Shown in pieces: positions 60,331-64,000 of a DNA stretch of 64,000 nt. Under the pieces are notes generated by a model, which did no database searches, was not told where the DNA came from, and saw only the letters and a program-made list of their open reading frames with translations. Source of the DNA: Limosilactobacillus reuteri subsp. reuteri (GTDB lineage: Bacteria > Bacillota > Bacilli > Lactobacillales > Lactobacillaceae); contig NC_009513.1 of NCBI RefSeq assembly GCF_000016825.1, forward strand, positions 1,620,501-1,684,500, given 5' to 3'. Position numbers and translations under genes: made by a program. The stretch's first letter is position 1. Each line of letters starts with the position of its first letter.

Positions 60331-61481
60331 AAGATGACTTGTGCAGCGTTAATATCACGATCTAAATGTTTACCGCAGTTTGGACAATCCCACTCACGTA
60401 CCGCTAACCATTCCGATTTATTCAATCCTAACCGATGATTATTCTTCCCACAATTAGCACAAATTTGGCTAGTATATGACGGATTGACCTGAATAAGCTT
60501 TTTACCGTACCAGTCACACTTATATTGCAACATATCTACTAATTTTGACCAGCTAGCGTTACCGATTGCTCTAGATAAATGGTGATTCTTCATCATTCCC
60601 TTAGTATTAAGTTTTTCCAACACAATGATGTCGTACTTTTTGACCAATTTAGTAGTGAATTTTTGTAGCTGATCCAACCGTTGGTTGGCAATCTTTTGCC
60701 GATACTTCGCCACCATAATACGAGCTTTCTGATAATTCTTAAAATCGTCTAATTGCCGTGGAACTAACACTTTATTATGATGATTCCAGGCGATTTCCTG
60801 CTGGGCCTTTAAGAACCGACGACTACGCAATTTCTCCCAACGATACAACTTTTTACGGTATTTGTCTTCAAAATGATTGATCGGTTCCTTGCATCCATCT
60901 GAAAGATTAAGTAATGACTTAAGTCCTAAATCGCCACCAATATATTTACTTGTTTTAGGAAGAGTTTGGTTTTCGCTTTCCACTAAAACAGTAATGTAAT
61001 ATTGACCAGCAACGTTCAGACGAACAGTGACATTCTTAATTTTACCCATTGGCAATCGACCAGCTCTAAAATAGACGATACCGAGTTTTGGTAACTTTAT
61101 ATGATGGCAATCTAAAACTTTAATATTGCCATTAACGTACTTTGAATTGTAGCTCTGAGAATATTTTCTGGATTTAAATCGAGGGAACTTATTTTGACCT
61201 TTAAAAAAGCGTTGAAAAGCATCGGCTAAATTGCGATTAGCACTTTGCAAAGCAGTTGATTCTGCTTGTTTCAACCAAGGATACTCAACCTTAAGTTGTT
61301 TCAACAGATTATTCATCCCAAAGGCATTAACAAATTTAGCTTCCGGATTGTTCTTGCGCCGTTCAATTTGCATATTAAGCATTTGATTCCATACAAAACG
61401 AACACAACCGAAGGTTTGCCAGAGCTGATTTCGTTGTGCTGAATTCGGATAGATGCGCATTTTAACGGCTTTTAGAACCAT
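60306..61481 (-). CDS. tnpB: TnpB RNA-guided endonuclease (IS605 type)
   Basis: 391 residues. The N-terminal KAVKMRIYPNSAQRNQLWQT and FVWNQMLNMQIERR are typical. The RuvC residues are in IGGDLGLKSLLNLSDG (first Asp), IIVLEKLNTKG (Glu) and DRDINAAQVILQKG (last Asp). A zinc finger CANCGKNN ... CPNCGKHLD is intact. The transposase partner's stop touches its start (61481). All key residues are present, so it should be an active nuclease that cuts target DNA next to a transposon-adjacent motif. Confidence 0.93.
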   Translation of the reverse strand: MVLKAVKMRIYPNSAQRNQLWQTFGCVRFVWNQMLNMQIERRKNNPEAKFVNAFGMNNLLKQLKVEYPWLKQAESTALQSANRNLADAFQRFFKGQNKFPRFKSRKYSQSYNSKYVNGNIKVLDCHHIKLPKLGIVYFRAGRLPMGKIKNVTVRLNVAGQYYITVLVESENQTLPKTSKYIGGDLGLKSLLNLSDGCKEPINHFEDKYRKKLYRWEKLRSRRFLKAQQEIAWNHHNKVLVPRQLDDFKNYQKARIMVAKYRQKIANQRLDQLQKFTTKLVKKYDIIVLEKLNTKGMMKNHHLSRAIGNASWSKLVDMLQYKCDWYGKKLIQVNPSYTSQICANCGKNNHRLGLNKSEWLAVREWDCPNCGKHLDRDINAAQVILQKGLAIR

Positions 61482-61891
61482 TATTTTCTCCCTTGACTTT
61501 CAATATATCGTTTTAAAACTTCTAAAGGCGCTCCACCAGTGCTAATTAAGCAATAGCTTTGTGTCCAAAAGGCTGATTTCCAAAGATACTGCTTGATTTC
61601 TGGAAATTGTTTTTTAACCATTCTGGAGCTAGACGATTTGTAAGCATTTAAAAATTTAGCCATTTCCGTATGAGGCGTTGCTCTAAACAAAACATGTACG
61701 TGGTCCTGATCATGATTCCATTCTTGCAAATTAATGCCGTATGCTTGTCCCACAACTACAAAACGATGTTTAAGATATTCAGATATTTCATCGTTAATTA
61801 CTTTTCGACGATACTTAACCACCATTACCAAATGGTAATTAAGTAAGTATACTGAATGCTGATTTCTATCTAATTCTATTGTTATCACCAC
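61481..61891 (-). CDS. tnpA: TnpA Y1-transposase (IS200/IS605 type)
   Basis: 136 residues. The HUH motif is in DQDHVHVLF, and the tyrosine nucleophile is expected in WTQSYCLISTGGAPLEVLKR. AYKSSSSRMVKKQFPEIKQY is family-typical. It transposes as single-stranded DNA using the end hairpins. It runs directly into tnpB (one-base overlap). Confidence 0.92.
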   Translation of the reverse strand: MVITIELDRNQHSVYLLNYHLVMVVKYRRKVINDEISEYLKHRFVVVGQAYGINLQEWNHDQDHVHVLFRATPHTEMAKFLNAYKSSSSRMVKKQFPEIKQYLWKSAFWTQSYCLISTGGAPLEVLKRYIESQGRK

Positions 61892-62032
61892 ATTTTATAG
61901 ATATATACTAAATATATCATAGAACAAAAGAAAAAGCACTAACGTACTTTAAGAGAGCGATTCATCCCCTACTTATAGAAGTGGGGGTATTCTCGCAAAT
62001 TTATGGATAAAGTGCAATATTACTCTTGCCAT

Positions 62033-64000
62033 TTATTTATCAACATTAACTTTTTCATATTCATCTGTCGGCACTTGATTCAGCAAACTAGTTGTCCTGC
62101 CAATTGATACTAAGCTTAACTCATGCATTGCTCGAGAACAAATTGTATATAACAATTGTCGCTCATCGTTACCATGGTATTGCTGATCATTCGCATTCCA
62201 GACAATAACCGCATCAAATTCCAACCCTTTTGCTAGATATGACGGCACAACAATTGGCCCCTTTACTAACCGTTGATTCTCTGTCCGAATAACGGTGGTC
62301 TTGATATTATTGGCATTTAACTTTTGATACAACTCTTCACTGTCTTTGAGATCTTTACCAATAATTGCGACGGCATCATGGTCATTCTGATACTTATTAA
62401 GAATATTAATAACTGCCGCTACCCCTTCTTGTTCATCCTTAGTTTGATAAACTTGTGGCTTATTACCTTCACGTTCAAAGGCCTCAATTGCTTCACCGTC
62501 AATTAAAATATGCTTAGTAAAGTCGGTAATTTGTTTCGTGGAACGGTAAGACTTAGTTAATTGGACAACCTTCGTCTTTTCTGGATCAAACATCGTCCCT
62601 AACTGCTTTAATAGTGACCGACTATTCTCATGAGTGAAAATCGCCTGGTTAAGGTCTCCTAACAATGTGAATTTAGCACGGGGAAAACGATATTTAAAGT
62701 AAGCTAACTGGTAAGCATCATAATCTTGAACTTCATCAACAAAAACGTAACGAATATCACGTTGACCACGCTTTCCAGTAATCAAATCATACAGGTACAG
62801 GTAAATGGTAATTCCGTTTGCACTGATATTTCCCTTCTTTAGCTCTTCTTTTATCCCATCAACATAACCTTTCCATTGCTCTGCAGAAATACCGTATTCA
62901 GCAATATTAACAAGTTTTGGAGTTACCCGGAGAAGGTGTAAAAATTGTCCATTGATGTTAAGCCACTGATTATGATCGATGGCTTTTTTTATTGGCATAA
63001 ATGCCCGCATAACGATTTGACGCGCAAGGAACTTGTATTCTTTATCTTCATCCTCAAATTCACGTGGCTGGTTATTAAATAGGTTGTCGATTTCTTCTTT
63101 ACTCAAGCTTTGAATTTCATCCTCTACCCATTTGTTGCGCATTTCAGATCCAACACGGTGATTAAGGTATTTAATAAGAGCTTCTTTCGTTCCATCCAAC
63201 CTATTTCCCAGGTTATAGTTATTGTTAAATGAGTAGTAAATCTCCTTAATCTTATCTTTGCTCAAAAAGACTTTACCATTAAACATAAGGTTGCGGAAAC
63301 GCATATTAGCATGACCAAGATGGTTAGCATAACGCTCTGTTGCTTTGAAATATTGTAAGCTAGTTAATAGTTGTTGTGCATTCTTAGCCGTTTCATCTTG
63401 GTGACTTTCAAACCGTTGTTCTAAGTTTTGAACATGAAGCTTTGGTACCCGACGATTAGCAAACTGGAAGTAAGTCATCTGGACCATATTATGCTCACCC
63501 AATTCCGGTAAAACTTGATCAATGTAGTCATTAAATAATTGGTTAGGTGAAAAAAGAACAACTTGTGAAGAGGTCAAATTACCCCGGTAACGGTAAAGAA
63601 GCCAGGCAACCCGTTGGAGAACTGCAGCTGTCTTTCCCGAGCCAGCAGCCCCCTGAACAAACAACAATTCATTTTTAGTGTCACGAATAATTTCATTTTG
63701 TTTCCGTTGAATCGTCGTTACAATGCTCTTCATCTTGGTACTTGAATGGTTACCAAGAGCATCAAGAAGCATCTGGTCGCCTACTTGTTCGTCGGTATCA
63801 AAGATGGTTACAATCACGCCATCTTTAATTTGGAATTGGCGCTTAAGAGTAAGATCAACCTCTTGTTCACCTACCGGAGTCTGGTACTTAACTTTCCCGA
63901 GCTTTCCTTCATAGTAAACAGACGAAATCGGTGCTCGCCAGTCATAAACAAGAAAGTGATCTGGCTTATCGGTAAAAGATGCAAGCCCGATATATACCTT
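62033..64000 (-). CDS. HelD-like UvrD/Rep-family helicase, 5' end beyond window
   Basis: About 656 codons visible. The part nearest the window edge reads KVYIGLASFTDKPDHFLVYD, then WRAPISSVYYE, the HelD pre-helicase block. Walker A follows in LLFVQGAAGSGKTAAVLQRV, Walker B in IRYVFVDEVQDYDAYQLAYF, then LLGDLNQAIF and TKSYRSTKQITDF, and the C-terminal YTICSRAMHELSLV. HelD proteins release stalled RNA polymerase from DNA with ATP. The N-terminal coiled coil and start lie to the right. The C-terminus is complete. The left neighbour is the IS605 element. Confidence 0.9.
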   Translation of the reverse strand, partial: KVYIGLASFTDKPDHFLVYDWRAPISSVYYEGKLGKVKYQTPVGEQEVDLTLKRQFQIKDGVIVTIFDTDEQVGDQMLLDALGNHSSTKMKSIVTTIQRKQNEIIRDTKNELLFVQGAAGSGKTAAVLQRVAWLLYRYRGNLTSSQVVLFSPNQLFNDYIDQVLPELGEHNMVQMTYFQFANRRVPKLHVQNLEQRFESHQDETAKNAQQLLTSLQYFKATERYANHLGHANMRFRNLMFNGKVFLSKDKIKEIYYSFNNNYNLGNRLDGTKEALIKYLNHRVGSEMRNKWVEDEIQSLSKEEIDNLFNNQPREFEDEDKEYKFLARQIVMRAFMPIKKAIDHNQWLNINGQFLHLLRVTPKLVNIAEYGISAEQWKGYVDGIKEELKKGNISANGITIYLYLYDLITGKRGQRDIRYVFVDEVQDYDAYQLAYFKYRFPRAKFTLLGDLNQAIFTHENSRSLLKQLGTMFDPEKTKVVQLTKSYRSTKQITDFTKHILIDGEAIEAFEREGNKPQVYQTKDEQEGVAAVINILNKYQNDHDAVAIIGKDLKDSEELYQKLNANNIKTTVIRTENQRLVKGPIVVPSYLAKGLEFDAVIVWNANDQQYHGNDERQLLYTICSRAMHELSLVSIGRTTSLLNQVPTDEYEKVNVDK

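Larger units (their letters stand above)
60158..61992 (-). mobile_element. IS200/IS605-family element with TnpA and TnpB
   Basis: Two hairpins mark the ends. CTCCCACTT / AAGTGGGAG stand at 60165-60207 (right end) and CCCCTACTT / AAGTGGGG at 61966-61986 (left end), as these single-strand transposing elements require. No inverted repeats or target duplications are expected. The exact cut sites need an empty-site comparison. Confidence 0.85.

Overview
The window looks like chromosomal DNA of a heterofermentative lactobacillus, most probably Limosilactobacillus reuteri or a close relative. The basis is the low-GC Gram-positive gene style (AGGAGG-type ribosome sites, T-box and TPP leaders), LtaS-type teichoic acid synthesis, EF-P with a K32 site, LuxS, and the mixture of IS families. 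The species call comes from gene content only; no search was run.

Layout. 1-3085 (minus): an exopolysaccharide operon with a degenerate-GGDEF membrane protein, a 48-residue membrane protein, a processive GT2 synthase and a GH8 glycosidase cut by the window edge. 4206-8505: the phosphate operon pstS-pstC-pstA-pstB-phoU behind a PhoP-type box, diverging from an orphan OmpR-family regulator. 9279-17321: a decayed IS1182-type element, an unknown 337-residue gene, a GNAT gene, a broken manA, a LysR/alcohol dehydrogenase pair with a clear operator, a broken tyrosine phosphatase and a lipoprotein. 17385-25841: efp, a PTS-IIC-like membrane protein, an IS30 copy, a MetQ-like protein, luxS under a T-box, a matrixin protease, a YczE-like membrane protein and a second alcohol dehydrogenase. 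25875-31893 is an IS pile-up. Two ISL3 elements and one IS3 element, each with target duplications, sit in or beside the terminator of a cytochrome-b5-like gene. Deletion derivatives and an IS30/ISL3 chimera follow.

31984-40772: a DUF4767 lipoprotein, a TPP riboswitch with the cytX HMP transporter, a GNAT gene, an anchored protein, a LysM protein with an acidic Ser/Asp tail, two MFS transporters, a UPF0340 gene with a lost start and an SpoU-type rRNA methylase. 41072-52324 reads as a genomic island (or several stacked ones) inserted at the 3' end of guaA. It holds a tyrosine integrase, a DUF3173 excisionase-like protein, a P4/D5-type primase-helicase, an unknown protein and a structured, possibly origin-like region with two predicted plus-strand transcripts. 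It also holds a deleted IS30, a neopullulanase plus maltodextrin-type transporter behind a cre site, and remnants of a MmeI-like methyltransferase. 53867-64000: a 29-residue peptide gene, an AAA/DUF4143 ATPase, coaA, an LtaS-family synthase, a DMT permease, the tail of a NADH oxidase cut by an IS200/IS605 element (TnpA, TnpB, reRNA region), and most of a HelD-like helicase running off the right edge.

The window shows marked decay. manA, the phosphatase and several transposases carry stops or frameshifts, often at homopolymers, and three coding regions appear to begin at a non-start triplet. Either this strain is eroding its genome or part of this is homopolymer sequencing error; raw reads would decide.
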